Shown piece by piece: positions 27,192 to 35,707 of a stretch of DNA of 64,000 nt (positions are counted from its first letter, which is position 1; each line of letters opens with the position of its first letter). The position numbers were made by a program, and so were the translations under genes. Source of the stretch: Hyphomicrobiaceae bacterium. GTDB taxonomy: Bacteria; Pseudomonadota; Alphaproteobacteria; Rhizobiales; Methyloligellaceae. The stretch spans positions 232,551-296,550 of the forward strand of contig JALCBY010000001.1 of NCBI GenBank assembly GCA_028066055.1, read 5' to 3'. Below the pieces are notes generated by a model, which did not search any database, was not told the DNA's origin, and worked only from the letters and a program-made list of their open reading frames with translations.

Positions 27192-27974
27192 GCTGCATAT
27201 CGGTCTGACGCCGCCAAAATCGAGCCGTCCAAAGACGGCTACATCAACGCCATCCAGACTTACCCCTACATGAAAGGCGCTCTCTACCAACTCTATGCGG
27301 CCCTGAATCAGGTGACCGATATCGCTTTGGAGCCCGGCGAAAATCTCCTATCGGTCTCCGCGGGTGACACGGTCCGCTGGATTGTCGGCGATACGGTGAG
27401 CGGAAGTGGCCAGGCAAGCCAGGTTCATATCCTTGTCAAACCAATTGCCGCGGATCTCCAGACGAACCTGGTGATCACGACCGATCGACGCACTTATCAT
27501 CTGGAACTGCATTCGGGCGTTAAGACCTATATGGCGTCGGTTTCGTGGGTCTATCCCCATTCCGAATTATTGGCGTTTGAGAAAAACAATGCGCGGGCTT
27601 CAACCCGCGCCGAACGAACGATCGACGGCAAGCTGAACCTGAGCCGGCTCAACTTCCGCTACCGCATCACAGGCGACGCGCCGTGGAAACCGGTCCGCGC
27701 CTTCGATGACGGGGAGAAGGTTTATCTGCAGTTCCCGTCCGGGATCGGCCAAGGCCAGGCGCCTCCCCTGTTCGTCGTTGGGGAGGACGGTGAGCCGGCC
27801 CTCGTCAATTACCGGGTCCGGGACAACTACTACATCGTCGATCGCCTCTTCGCGGTAGCGGAGCTAAGGCTCGGAACCGACCGTCAGCAGATCGTGCGCA
27901 TCAGCCGCGTCCGTGCGGCGACCCCGCGGGCGCGCCCATTGGAGGCGGATTGGGAGTTTGACAATGGTCACTGA
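27192..27974 (+). pseudogene. trbG: trbG (VirB9-like), 5'-truncated
   Basis: The frame is open from 27192, directly after a TGA, and reads EPSKDGYINAIQTYPYMKGA before continuing with typical TrbG sequence (VSAGDTVRWIVGD, VITTDRRTYHLELHSG, FNFRYRI-like LNFRYRITGD). The signal peptide and roughly the first 80-100 residues of TrbG are missing, and there is no start codon before the internal ATG at 27270. The upstream neighbour is traF on the opposite strand, so an inversion or deletion joined the two. TrbG is an outer-membrane-associated channel part and needs its signal peptide, so this copy should not work. Confidence 0.78.
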
Positions 27975-29220
27975 CAGGTCCCGAGACCAGATCGATCCCG
28001 AAAAACTGGAGCTGCGCGCCAGACCGCGTCCTGTGACCCGGATCAGCCGCAAGGTCCTGTTCACAGGTAGCGGGCTCATCCTGTGTGTGCTCGCCGGAAC
28101 CGTTTTTGTTGCCCTCGATCCGCCTGACTGGAAGGGGGTGCCAGGCAAAGAACTTCTCCAGACACGCCGGGCATCCGCGCCGGACGGACTGGAGCAGCTG
28201 CCGTCAAGCTATGATGGACTCCCGCGGCGTGATCCGACCCGTTCGGGCGAACGAGCCAAGACGGTTCCCGCGACCGCAGGTAATGCGGGTATCATTCGGT
28301 TGCCCGACAGACCACACTCGATCCGAGCGTTCGATCCTGACGCCGAGTCCAAACGGGCGGAGCAGAAATGGCATGCGCGCAAGGCGGTCCAAGCGACCGA
28401 GGCAGACCTGTTCTTTACCGTTCGGTTAAAACGGACCGTCGCCGAGCCAGCAGCCTCACGGACAGGCGAACCGACGGTTCCGACCTCGAGCGAGCCCGAT
28501 CTCGCCAACTTGACTGCGCTGACAGGGAGTTCGCGACCAGGAACACGCGGCGCCGTCTCTCGAGCCAACCAAAACGCCAAGCTTGCCTTCCTCCAAGAAG
28601 GTCCGGACAGCTCCATCTACAATCCTCTTGGCGAACAGAAACCGGCTTCGCCCTATCAACTGCTGGCCGGCACCGTTATCCCGGCCAGTCTCGTCACCGG
28701 CCTTAACTCGGATTTGCCGGGTCTCGTCATTGCACAGGTGACAGAAAATGTCTTCGACAGTGTTGCTGGCAAACATCTGTTGGTTCCGCAAGGCACACGA
28801 CTCATCGGCAAATACGACAGTGTGGTCGCCTTCAGGCAAAGGCGTGCGCTGGTCGTCTGGCAGCGCATCATCCGCCCAGATGGCTCGTCCGTCGTCATCG
28901 ACAATCTGCCCGCAACCGATACGGCCGGTTACGCCGGATTGACTGATGAGGTTGATTTCCACACTTGGCAGATCATCAAGGGCATCGCGCTATCAACCTT
29001 GCTTGGCGTCACGACGGAGTTGAGCCTTGGATCAGATGAGAGTGATCTGATCCGCGCAATCCGAGAAAGCACGCAGGAAAACGCCAATCGTGCCGGACAA
29101 GGCATTGTGAGCCGCATGTTGGACATCCAACCAACGATCACCGTACGCCCTGGTTGGCCGCTCCGCGTCATCGTCAACAAGGATATCGTGTTGTCGCCCT
29201 ATGAAAGCGGTGGCGGTTAA
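27964..29220 (+). CDS. trbI: TrbI (VirB10-like) conjugal transfer protein
   Basis: Inner-membrane-to-outer-membrane channel component of the Trb mating apparatus, 418 aa. One membrane helix (VLFTGSGLILCVLAGTVFVA, residues about 30-49) is followed by a Pro/Arg-rich periplasmic linker and the C-terminal TrbI domain with YQLLAGTVIPASLVTGLNSD and VPQGTRLIGKYDS and the final RPGWPLRVIVNKDI. The ATG at 27964 overlaps the trbG stop by 11 bases, the normal arrangement. The gene is intact, yet its partners TrbB, TrbE and TrbL are absent from the window. Confidence 0.9.
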   Translation: MVTDRSRDQIDPEKLELRARPRPVTRISRKVLFTGSGLILCVLAGTVFVALDPPDWKGVPGKELLQTRRASAPDGLEQLPSSYDGLPRRDPTRSGERAKTVPATAGNAGIIRLPDRPHSIRAFDPDAESKRAEQKWHARKAVQATEADLFFTVRLKRTVAEPAASRTGEPTVPTSSEPDLANLTALTGSSRPGTRGAVSRANQNAKLAFLQEGPDSSIYNPLGEQKPASPYQLLAGTVIPASLVTGLNSDLPGLVIAQVTENVFDSVAGKHLLVPQGTRLIGKYDSVVAFRQRRALVVWQRIIRPDGSSVVIDNLPATDTAGYAGLTDEVDFHTWQIIKGIALSTLLGVTTELSLGSDESDLIRAIRESTQENANRAGQGIVSRMLDIQPTITVRPGWPLRVIVNKDIVLSPYESGGG

Positions 29221-29274
29221 AACGACCGGGGTGGAACTTCTCGCCGATCGTCAACAGTCGGCTATTGCATGCAA

Positions 29275-29502
29275 CTAGAGGCCATCCAGAATTTGATCGT
29301 AGCGAACGCCCAGCGCCTGGCAAACATCCATAAACTCAATGACATCCAACCGTCGCTCGCCGCCCTCATACTTGGCGACAAAGGACTGCGGCTTTCTGAG
29401 CTTTCTCGCCACCTGATCTTGAGTCAATTTGGCGCTGTTTCGCGCGTCAATCAGACGATTGATGAGTTCTTCATATCTTGGAGTGCCGAGGGAACCTGGC
29501 AT
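29275..29502 (-). CDS. Short XRE-family regulator
   Basis: A 75-residue helix-turn-helix protein with LIDARNSAKLTQDQVARKLR and the recognition segment QSFVAKYEGGERRLDVIEF, the classic XRE pattern. It lies between trbI and the DUF2285-like gene on the opposite strand. A role in repressing transfer genes is plausible from position. Confidence 0.82.
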   Translation of the reverse strand: MPGSLGTPRYEELINRLIDARNSAKLTQDQVARKLRKPQSFVAKYEGGERRLDVIEFMDVCQALGVRYDQILDGL

Positions 29503-29623
29503 GCGCGAGCCGATCAGTTCTTGAAATCGACTCTTCCAATAATCCCAATCTCGGATTATCCCAGTTTGGGATTATTCGCCAACCAACCGTCTGCGGACGG
29601 GCCGCCGGCGATCAGGAAGGTAC

Positions 29624-29866
29624 ATGTCAGAGTTTCGAGACCAGGCGCCATCGGACGAAGAAATCACCGATTATGACCGCCAATGCTTCAAGCTTTACCT
29701 CATACTGATTGACGCTGAGGATTCTGGGGCCGAGTGGCAGGAGGTTTACGAAGATGCGTTCGGCACAGAGATCGGCGAGAACCGGGAGGAAGCCAGAGCT
29801 CAGTATGAAGCGCACCTCAAGCGAGCGCGATGGATGACAAAGATCGGGTTTCGTCAGTTGCTCTGA
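29624..29866 (+). CDS. DUF2285-like short protein
   Basis: An 80-residue acidic protein. The end LKRARWMTKIGFRQLL matches the C-terminal signature of short DUF2285-type DNA-binding proteins common in alphaproteobacterial conjugative elements, and YLILIDAEDSGAEWQEV is the corresponding first half. Its molecular role is unknown. The last 17 codons are repeated, with mainly synonymous changes, at 34754-34804, so a second copy of this gene once existed 5 kb away. Confidence 0.68.
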   Translation: MSEFRDQAPSDEEITDYDRQCFKLYLILIDAEDSGAEWQEVYEDAFGTEIGENREEARAQYEAHLKRARWMTKIGFRQLL

Positions 29867-29985
29867 TGCCGTCCACTATGCGTCTTTGCGCGATCGCATT
29901 CGTTATGGTGCTCGATCAGTGCCTATGCGCCGTGTAGGGACATTGCGTTCAGCTTTCATCCTAATCAGACAGCATGCTTGCTGTC

Positions 29986-30882
29986 TTACAATTCCTCTTG
30001 CTGTCCAATTGAAACCGCCTCCACAATCCGCCCGAACTCGAACAGAAGCTCAGCGTGGTGATCGGCGAGATATCTTGAGACAGCTTTGTTACCGAGGAGT
30101 GAGGCAAGATATCCACGCGCCAGTATGAGGGTCAGGTGGTCGGTACCGTAGTCATCTTCGATGAGCTTCACCTGTTGCTGAAGCCTGGTCATTTCAGACT
30201 CCATCTTCGCAAGCTGCTCCGCGGTGATCCCTTTAAAGCTCTTTGGCTTCTCGGACTCCACGAGCTGATCTTGAGGCGTCGCCGCTAACAGCGCTCTGGA
30301 ATAGCTGACCGAGAAATTGCTCATCGCGATCATCGTCTCGGCAACCTCGATCTGGCGCATCGGCTTCATTTTCTTGAGGGATCGGAAAGTGTTTATCGGA
30401 CAGTGCCTATTCTTGAGCAGTTCGGCGACTTCGGGACATATGCCATCGAGAAGCGTTCGTTTGGTCCGGAGGCTGTTGATGTTCAGGTCAAGCGCCTTGG
30501 CAAGACGCTCTTCCGGGACGCCGCGCTTGATCGCCTTCAGGATCATCTTGTGCTCCTGAATCGTCGCCAGCCGGTTGATCCGCTTGTTGTATGTGAATGC
30601 TTCATCTTGGGTTGCGACAAGGCAGTTCACACCTTGAGCGCCATCGTCCTTCAGAACTTCCATCCTGAGGTGACCGTCCAGCAGCAGAAATTTCCCACGT
30701 TTGCCACGAGCCCGTACGACGACGGGTGGCTCGATGATACCGACCTCTCGGATCGACGCTGCGATCTGGAGGTATTTTTTGGTTTTCTTGATACGCGCCG
30801 GGAGCTGCTTCAGCGGGAGGATATCAGCAACCTCGACGAATTGGCTTTCAGGCTCGAACGCAATTTCAATCTTGCTGGACAC
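29986..30882 (-). CDS. ParB/RepB-like protein, third gene of the recombinase operon
   Basis: A 298-residue ParB-superfamily protein with an N-terminal sulfiredoxin-like ParB domain (VADILPLKQLPARIKKTKKY, then LLLDGHLRMEVLKD near residue 70) followed by a helix-turn-helix and a RepB-type C-terminal part. The usual ParB GERR/GHRR nucleotide motif is represented by DGHLRME. It begins two bases after the stop of the preceding ParB-like gene. Together with that gene and the serine recombinase it forms a tight operon. Partition is possible, but no ParA is encoded here, so a role as a recombination directionality factor or transcription factor should be considered. Confidence 0.78.
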   Translation of the reverse strand: MSSKIEIAFEPESQFVEVADILPLKQLPARIKKTKKYLQIAASIREVGIIEPPVVVRARGKRGKFLLLDGHLRMEVLKDDGAQGVNCLVATQDEAFTYNKRINRLATIQEHKMILKAIKRGVPEERLAKALDLNINSLRTKRTLLDGICPEVAELLKNRHCPINTFRSLKKMKPMRQIEVAETMIAMSNFSVSYSRALLAATPQDQLVESEKPKSFKGITAEQLAKMESEMTRLQQQVKLIEDDYGTDHLTLILARGYLASLLGNKAVSRYLADHHAELLFEFGRIVEAVSIGQQEEL

Positions 30883-30884
30883 AG

Positions 30885-31781
30885 CTAACGCGCATCTCTT
30901 GCAGTGATAAGCTCAGCCAAAGGTTTTGGCATTGTCGCCAACCCTTCAGCACGCAACAGCGTCACGAAGTTCTTGTCTGCCAGCAGCTGTCGGATCGCCT
31001 CGACGACGAACAACAAACGGTTTTGTGTTATCTCGGCTTTCTTGATCATCAGGCGTTGCCGGTCCGCTTCTTTTTCGTAGGCCCGCACGAGCGCTTCGGA
31101 GGACAATTGGGAGCTACCAGCCACAGGGCGGCGTTGAGCATTCGCTTTCCCCAATTTTTCCCGTTGCTCAATCAGGCGTTTGGCAGCCAGTAGCTTCTTG
31201 CCGCGCAAAAGACCTTCCTGATACGCGCGCGCCAGCGCCTCTTGAGCACCGTCAGCGTCGGCTTCCGCAATTTCCAGTGCGATATATAAAGGGATCTGTC
31301 TGCTCTCGACTGCATTCAACAATCTCTCTTCGCCCCTATCGAGCAGGTGGCGAATCGAGTGGACATACTCGTATGAGAGGCCTGTCTTGGTCGCAATTTC
31401 CGTATCCGAATAGCCACGTTTCCCGAGCTCGCCGATATCGTGCAGCAGTTCCAGCGGACGGTGTTGGCGACGCGCGAGGTTTTCGACCAAACTCATGATC
31501 AGGCTTTCTTCCTCGCTCGTTTCAACGACAACTGCCGGGATCCTTCGCTCTCCCAAAGATATGAACGCTTCCAACCGGCCTTGTCCGCAGACCAACTGAT
31601 ATGGCGGCTTTCCATCCGCGTTTTTGCGTCTGCTGACAGTGATTGGCTTCTTGAGCCCAACCTTTGAAATGCTGTCGACGATCAGCTGGAATGACTTCGC
31701 GTTTCGAATGCGGGGATTGATGACTGCAATTTGATCCACTGGGATCGTTTTGACCCGAATGCGTTCTTTCTCCGACATCAA
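30885..31781 (-). CDS. ParB-like protein, second gene of the recombinase operon
   Basis: A 298-residue ParB-family protein. The N-terminal domain has IPVDQIAVINPRIRNAKSF and the phosphate-binding box VCGQGRLEAFISLGE near residue 66, then ENLARRQHRPLELLHDI and the helix-turn-helix SDTEIATKTGLSYEYVHSI near 130. The start overlaps the recombinase stop by four bases. Same length as its neighbour (298 aa) but clearly different sequence, so the two may form a heteromeric pair. Confidence 0.82.
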   Translation of the reverse strand: MMSEKERIRVKTIPVDQIAVINPRIRNAKSFQLIVDSISKVGLKKPITVSRRKNADGKPPYQLVCGQGRLEAFISLGERRIPAVVVETSEEESLIMSLVENLARRQHRPLELLHDIGELGKRGYSDTEIATKTGLSYEYVHSIRHLLDRGEERLLNAVESRQIPLYIALEIAEADADGAQEALARAYQEGLLRGKKLLAAKRLIEQREKLGKANAQRRPVAGSSQLSSEALVRAYEKEADRQRLMIKKAEITQNRLLFVVEAIRQLLADKNFVTLLRAEGLATMPKPLAELITARDAR

Positions 31782-33355
31782 GCGGCGAGCTCCGTAATCC
31801 GCGCGCGCTCAGCCATTCCGAAGAAGTAATCCAGCGAATCGAAACGAAAGGCATCGAGAATCTGGCCGTTGGCTTCGGCCAATTGGAAACGATCGGTTGC
31901 TATCTCGATGAGCGGCAAAAGGTAGTAATCGCGTGGAGCTTGGTTTGCTTCGTCCATGCGAACAGCCACTGTGAGGTCAGGTGCCAAGCCAGCATCTATA
32001 TGGATCTTCCACCGCAATGAGCCCGCGCGGGTTGGTCGACACCGTGCGACAACGATTGAGGTCGTGAACTCCGCGTTTACGATCAATAGGTCGGTCGCAG
32101 AGTTCCAGGAAACTCGCCCGCCCAGATTTTCAATTTCGGCTATCGCATCGTTCACAACGCCGGAATGCAGTCGGCGGAGTGCACGATTTATCTCGATGTA
32201 TCGGTAGTCGCGGTCAGGCTTGAAGCCGACCAATTCATATGCCCGGACCAAACTGCCGAAGCGATGCCGGTAGGAACCGCTTGACGGCATGTTTTCCGAT
32301 TCATCAATTACCAGGCCAGACAGATAACCGTGATGATCGAACAGGCGCCTTAATCGTTTCAGCATTTCCTCGTCGGAGAAGCGCCGATTGCGTTCTCTGA
32401 TCATTCCTTGTGCGGTGAAAAACAACTGCGGGTCGACGATGGCCTCAAATGCGTTCTCCGCACGGACCCACATGTCCGGGCTGTTCTTGACGCGCTTCTT
32501 TTTCAGCTTGAAGGAGGACCGGTTGAAGACGTTGTTGCCGATATATTTTTCGTTCGTCAGCACCTGATGAACGGTTCCGCGGGTCCATGGGCGACCCAGA
32601 TCGGTCGTGAGACCACGCTCGTTCAGACGTGCAGCAATCGCACTTTCCATCTGACCACCGTCGACAAACTGGCGATAGATCCATTGCACAATTTCGACCT
32701 CTTCCGCAGGCCCGGGGACAAGAATGACCCGATCAGTCTGCAGGCATTTGTATTCGCCGGAATTGAGAATGCCCTGGGGAACGCCATTTTGATCGATCCG
32801 CATGCGACGCAGACCGTAGCCGGCCGTTCCGCCTTGTCGAAACCCAAGCTCTACAAGCCGACACTGTCCCGCAAAGACTTTCGCTGAAAGCTCGCGACTG
32901 TATTCGCCGGCCATGGCCCGCTTGACGCCTTTGATGATGGTGGAAACCGGACTGCCGTCGTTGGCGAATTGCTCGGCGCAGTAGTGGACTGCGATACCGT
33001 TTCGGCGGCAGATATATTCGTAATAAGCGCTCTCATCTGCGTCTTGAAATCGACCCCAACGACTGATGTCGTAAACGAGAATGGCGTCGAAATCGGCATT
33101 TCCACTCTCGACGTCATCAATCAACCGCCGCAACGCATCACGACCCTCGATCTTCAGACCACTCTTTCCCGAATCTGAATAGGTTCGAACAATCTCCATA
33201 CGGTTGCGGTCCGCGTAAACTCGGATCGCATCAGCCTGATTCTCCGTCGAGTATCTTTGATGCTCCGTCGACATGCGGACATATTGGGCAACCCTAGTGT
33301 TCTCAGATGCCGCTTCGCCAGTGCCGTTTGTTTGTCCCTCTTGCCGCTCAGCCAA
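31778..33355 (-). CDS. Large serine recombinase
   Basis: Site-specific recombinase of the resolvase/invertase superfamily, 525 aa. The catalytic domain (residues 20-165) begins VAQYVRMSTEHQRYSTENQ with the nucleophile Ser29, followed by YDISRWGRFQDADE and GEYSRELSAKVF. A recombinase domain (about 170-330) has GYGLRRM and TRGTVHQVLTNEKYIGN. The remainder (330-525) is a DNA-binding part without an evident zinc ribbon. It heads an operon with two ParB-like genes and is divergent from a helix-turn-helix gene at 33486. It may mobilise this 4-kb module or control an inversion; its target sites were not recognised. Confidence 0.9.
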   Translation of the reverse strand: MAERQEGQTNGTGEAASENTRVAQYVRMSTEHQRYSTENQADAIRVYADRNRMEIVRTYSDSGKSGLKIEGRDALRRLIDDVESGNADFDAILVYDISRWGRFQDADESAYYEYICRRNGIAVHYCAEQFANDGSPVSTIIKGVKRAMAGEYSRELSAKVFAGQCRLVELGFRQGGTAGYGLRRMRIDQNGVPQGILNSGEYKCLQTDRVILVPGPAEEVEIVQWIYRQFVDGGQMESAIAARLNERGLTTDLGRPWTRGTVHQVLTNEKYIGNNVFNRSSFKLKKKRVKNSPDMWVRAENAFEAIVDPQLFFTAQGMIRERNRRFSDEEMLKRLRRLFDHHGYLSGLVIDESENMPSSGSYRHRFGSLVRAYELVGFKPDRDYRYIEINRALRRLHSGVVNDAIAEIENLGGRVSWNSATDLLIVNAEFTTSIVVARCRPTRAGSLRWKIHIDAGLAPDLTVAVRMDEANQAPRDYYLLPLIEIATDRFQLAEANGQILDAFRFDSLDYFFGMAERARITELAA

Positions 33356-33485
33356 TTCGCTTACTCAACCTGCCCGCTCGTGCACTCTGACTTGCCGGAT
33401 TAATCCTGTCCTTCATACCGAAATTGATGTTTGGCTGGACCGTGGTTTTCTCCAGACGATCAAACCATAGGTATGGAGAACTGGA

Positions 33486-33926
33486 ATGTCGTTACGCAAA
33501 AGGGGCCGAAAAATTCGGCCTGATTCCCGAAAACACTTTCGAAATTCATCTGACGCCCCTGCGAGTTCGGGAGGCTTCGCATTTAGGTCGATGATCGCCG
33601 AGACATTGCATCAGGCATTTGGCGGAACCCGTGTATCGATCAAGACGGTGATGTCTCATACAGGTGCTGGCGAGCGCACAGTGAAAAACTGGTTTGAGGG
33701 CAAGAATGGGCCAAATGGTGAAAACCTGATTCAGCTTGTCCGACACACCGACGAGGTATTGGAAGCTCTGCTTCTTATGGCTGGCAGAGAGGACGTTCTG
33801 GCAGGCAAGCTGCTTGTTGATGCCCGAGACAAATTGGTCGAGATGTTGGAGATTATCGACGAACTGCAATCAGATAATATCGCGGCTGATCATCAGGATT
33901 CTACGACCAGCGAAGGTAGACGCTGA
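33486..33926 (+). CDS. Helix-turn-helix protein divergent from the serine recombinase
   Basis: A 146-residue protein with a basic start (SLRKRGRKIRPDSRKHF) and a central helix-turn-helix: MSHTGAGERTVKNWFEGKNG near residues 55-74, followed by LIQLVRHTDEVLEALL. It resembles short regulators that often sit beside such recombinases. It is divergent from the recombinase with a 130-base shared promoter region, so it may regulate that operon. A role is inferred from position only. Confidence 0.65.
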   Translation: MSLRKRGRKIRPDSRKHFRNSSDAPASSGGFAFRSMIAETLHQAFGGTRVSIKTVMSHTGAGERTVKNWFEGKNGPNGENLIQLVRHTDEVLEALLLMAGREDVLAGKLLVDARDKLVEMLEIIDELQSDNIAADHQDSTTSEGRR

Positions 33927-34150
33927 CCATACTGCCGCTTGGCGTTCGAACCACACAATCAGATGTTCGCTGAACAGTCGCTCCAAAGCAGTTGGTCACG
34001 GCGAATCTGCGCTGAATAGTATGCTGATGATCGTTGGCCATCACCGAGCGCGCACCGACCGGCGGAACGTCTCTCTTCCGCTTTCTTGCGCACTCAGGCA
34101 GCATTCCGCGACCTCGGGAAAACGGGGGAGACGGTCCCATTGATCCGGGC

Positions 34151-34234
34151 AATTTTTCGATCTGCCTCGCGGTCAGAGATCTGGCCGCGTCGCGCACCTT
34201 TTATGAGAAGCTGGGCTTTGAAGTGTTTGCCGGC
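34151..34234 (+). pseudogene. 5' fragment of a glyoxalase/VOC-family gene
   Basis: The frame encodes NFSICLAVRDLAASRTFYEK and then LGFEVFAG, the unmistakable start of a vicinal-oxygen-chelate protein, after which the similarity ends. About 28 codons remain of a gene that usually has 110-140. It overlaps in antisense the 3' end of a small reading frame. A relic. Confidence 0.65.
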
Positions 34235-34380
34235 TTGGCAACGGCTTCGTCAATTTTCCGAGTATCGCGTGAAATCAGGATGCGGCGTGCCGGCCTGCTG
34301 TTCATGTCGATGAGATAACGGCCGCATTCGCTGACAACCCACATCGCACCATCCTGATCCTTGAACAAGTCCATGTTCAT
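34201..34380 (-). CDS. Possible 59-residue protein
   Basis: A short frame starting MNMDLFKDQDGAMWVVSECG with a good ribosome site (AAGGA, six bases before the ATG). It contains RYLIDMNSRPARRIL, which reads like a real small protein, but its 3' end overlaps the VOC fragment in antisense, so it may itself be truncated. No family recognised. Confidence 0.35.
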   Translation of the reverse strand: MNMDLFKDQDGAMWVVSECGRYLIDMNSRPARRILISRDTRKIDEAVAKPANTSKPSFS

Positions 34381-34630
34381 GCCGCGTCCTTCTTCTCACC
34401 GATATAAACAATGCACATCTTTTCAGAGGGGATAGGTTTGGCCAATTGAAATGGTTCCCTTGGCGTTCCGTTCATCCAGGTCTCGGAATCCTCATCCCCT
34501 GACAGCATCTGCGTCAAGTCAGATGATGAATATGACTGCCAACTCGCAAAACCGCGACCCCAGTTGTGATTTCACGCAAAAATTGGAAGGCAAACGTTCT
34601 CAATTCTATCTGACAAGCGATCGCAGATAA

Positions 34631-34708
34631 TGGTGAGCCTCGTGGGAGATCGAACCTGCGACCTACAGAATTGAAATCAGTTGCTCGACCAACTGAGCCC
34701 GGACCCAC
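34631..34708 (-). tRNA. Degenerate tRNA-like sequence
   Basis: Read on the minus strand, this 78-base stretch has a tRNA layout: a D-arm (GGCTCAGTTGGTCGAGC), an anticodon-like arm with loop TTTCAAT, the T-arm start GGTCGCAGGTTCGATC and a terminal CACCA. The T-stem no longer pairs and the acceptor stem is poor, while GTGGG can pair with CCCAC slightly upstream of the end. The anticodon position would read TCA, so the identity is unclear. It is probably a decayed tRNA or attachment relic rather than a working gene. Confidence 0.45.
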
Positions 34709-34753
34709 GGGGGCCAGAATCACGCTGACTATTCCGCTCATGTTTAGGCTCAT

Positions 34754-34804
34754 CTCAAGCGGGCTCGATGGATGACAAAGATTGGATTTCGTCAGTTGAC
34801 TTGA
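34754..34804 (+). pseudogene. 3' remnant of a second DUF2285-like gene
   Basis: The frame encodes LKRARWMTKIGFRQLT then stop, matching the last residues of the DUF2285-like protein at 29624-29866. Five differences in 47 bases are mostly silent, so this was once a functional homologue. No other part of the gene remains. Confidence 0.72.
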
Positions 34805-34928
34805 GCACTTCGGCTTGAGAGCGAATTGCGGCCGCAATTGCATTGGGTCTTGGGTGTCAACTAAGTGCCAATTCTCGTCATTGATTGGTTTGCACTGAAG
34901 ATCCGAAAAGAGCCCATAGCGGACGTTG

Positions 34929-35333
34929 TTATTGGGATTGGTCGAGTTTAGGAACTGTCACGATCCACCCCCTAATGAATACGTCCCCATCAGCATCTAT
35001 TTCACAAACGCCATCGAATCTGCTGCCAGGACCAAACGCACCAGTTTGCTCAAACTTGCTTACTTCTACTGCTGATGGAGTACGGCAGATCGACCATGCG
35101 TCCTTGTACCAGCTGGGTACATCTTCTGCACCAACGCCAAGATATCGACGGGTTTCTCGTTCATCTTGGATGCCACGCATCAGTGCTTTAAATCCCGAGC
35201 GATAGGACAACAGAAAATCGCCCTCTTGAAGTTCCGGTGCACTGAAGAATCCGCCGCGATAGTAATCGTAGCCAGCGTAGCCAGCGAAACCAATCAAAGC
35301 GATTAACACCGCACGAACAATCCACTTTGACAT
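34929..35333 (-). CDS. Membrane-anchored hypothetical protein
   Basis: A 134-residue protein with a single N-terminal membrane helix (residues 5-25, WIVRAVLIALIGFAGYAGYD) and a small soluble domain that likely faces the periplasm. Two cysteines (in ICRTPS and GVCEIDADGD) could form a disulfide. No family recognised. It is isolated, next to recombination debris on one side and a large gene-free stretch before parB on the other. Confidence 0.6.
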   Translation of the reverse strand: MSKWIVRAVLIALIGFAGYAGYDYYRGGFFSAPELQEGDFLLSYRSGFKALMRGIQDERETRRYLGVGAEDVPSWYKDAWSICRTPSAVEVSKFEQTGAFGPGSRFDGVCEIDADGDVFIRGWIVTVPKLDQSQ

Positions 35334-35658
35334 CGAGAAATTCCGCTTAGACTAGCCCCAGGATTTCGCGGTTAAGTTCGGACACTCTGTGGGCAAAGTA
35401 AAGCCACACACATATATCGACAGAATGAAATCTTGGAGTCATTCATTGACATTGCGCCGCATGTCGGAAGGTCACCCTTCATGGTCACTTGCGTCTTGTT
35501 GCTTTCGCATCGGATTCAAAAAGGTAGCTTTGTCTGCATATCAGACTTTGCAGTTTGCGATACTGAAGACTGCTCCGGGTCACTTGCGGAAGTTTGGGTA
35601 CACTGCCCGACCGGTCTCTATACCGCTCATAAGTGGACAAGCTGCGCGACGACCGAAG
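35334..35658. other. Gene-free stretch between the anchored protein and parB
   Basis: No supported gene was seen. The promoter of the leftward membrane-anchored gene should be at the left end, and a terminator-like hairpin lies at the right end. Confidence 0.35.
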
Positions 35659-35689
35659 GCGGCCCTCCCGTTTTGCGTGAGAGGGCCGC
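35659..35689. terminator. Hairpin downstream of parB
   Basis: A perfect nine-base stem, GCGGCCCTC and GAGGGCCGC, with a 13-base loop lies 19 bases after the parB stop. A T-run is missing, so it is a weak or factor-assisted terminator. Confidence 0.45.
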
Positions 35690-35707
35690 TCCCGGTTACC
35701 ATCGGCT

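Noticed and set aside
29817..34804. The paired DUF2285 3' ends as a target-site duplication of the recombinase
   Set aside because: The copies differ at mostly silent codon positions, so they are diverged gene ends rather than a fresh duplication.
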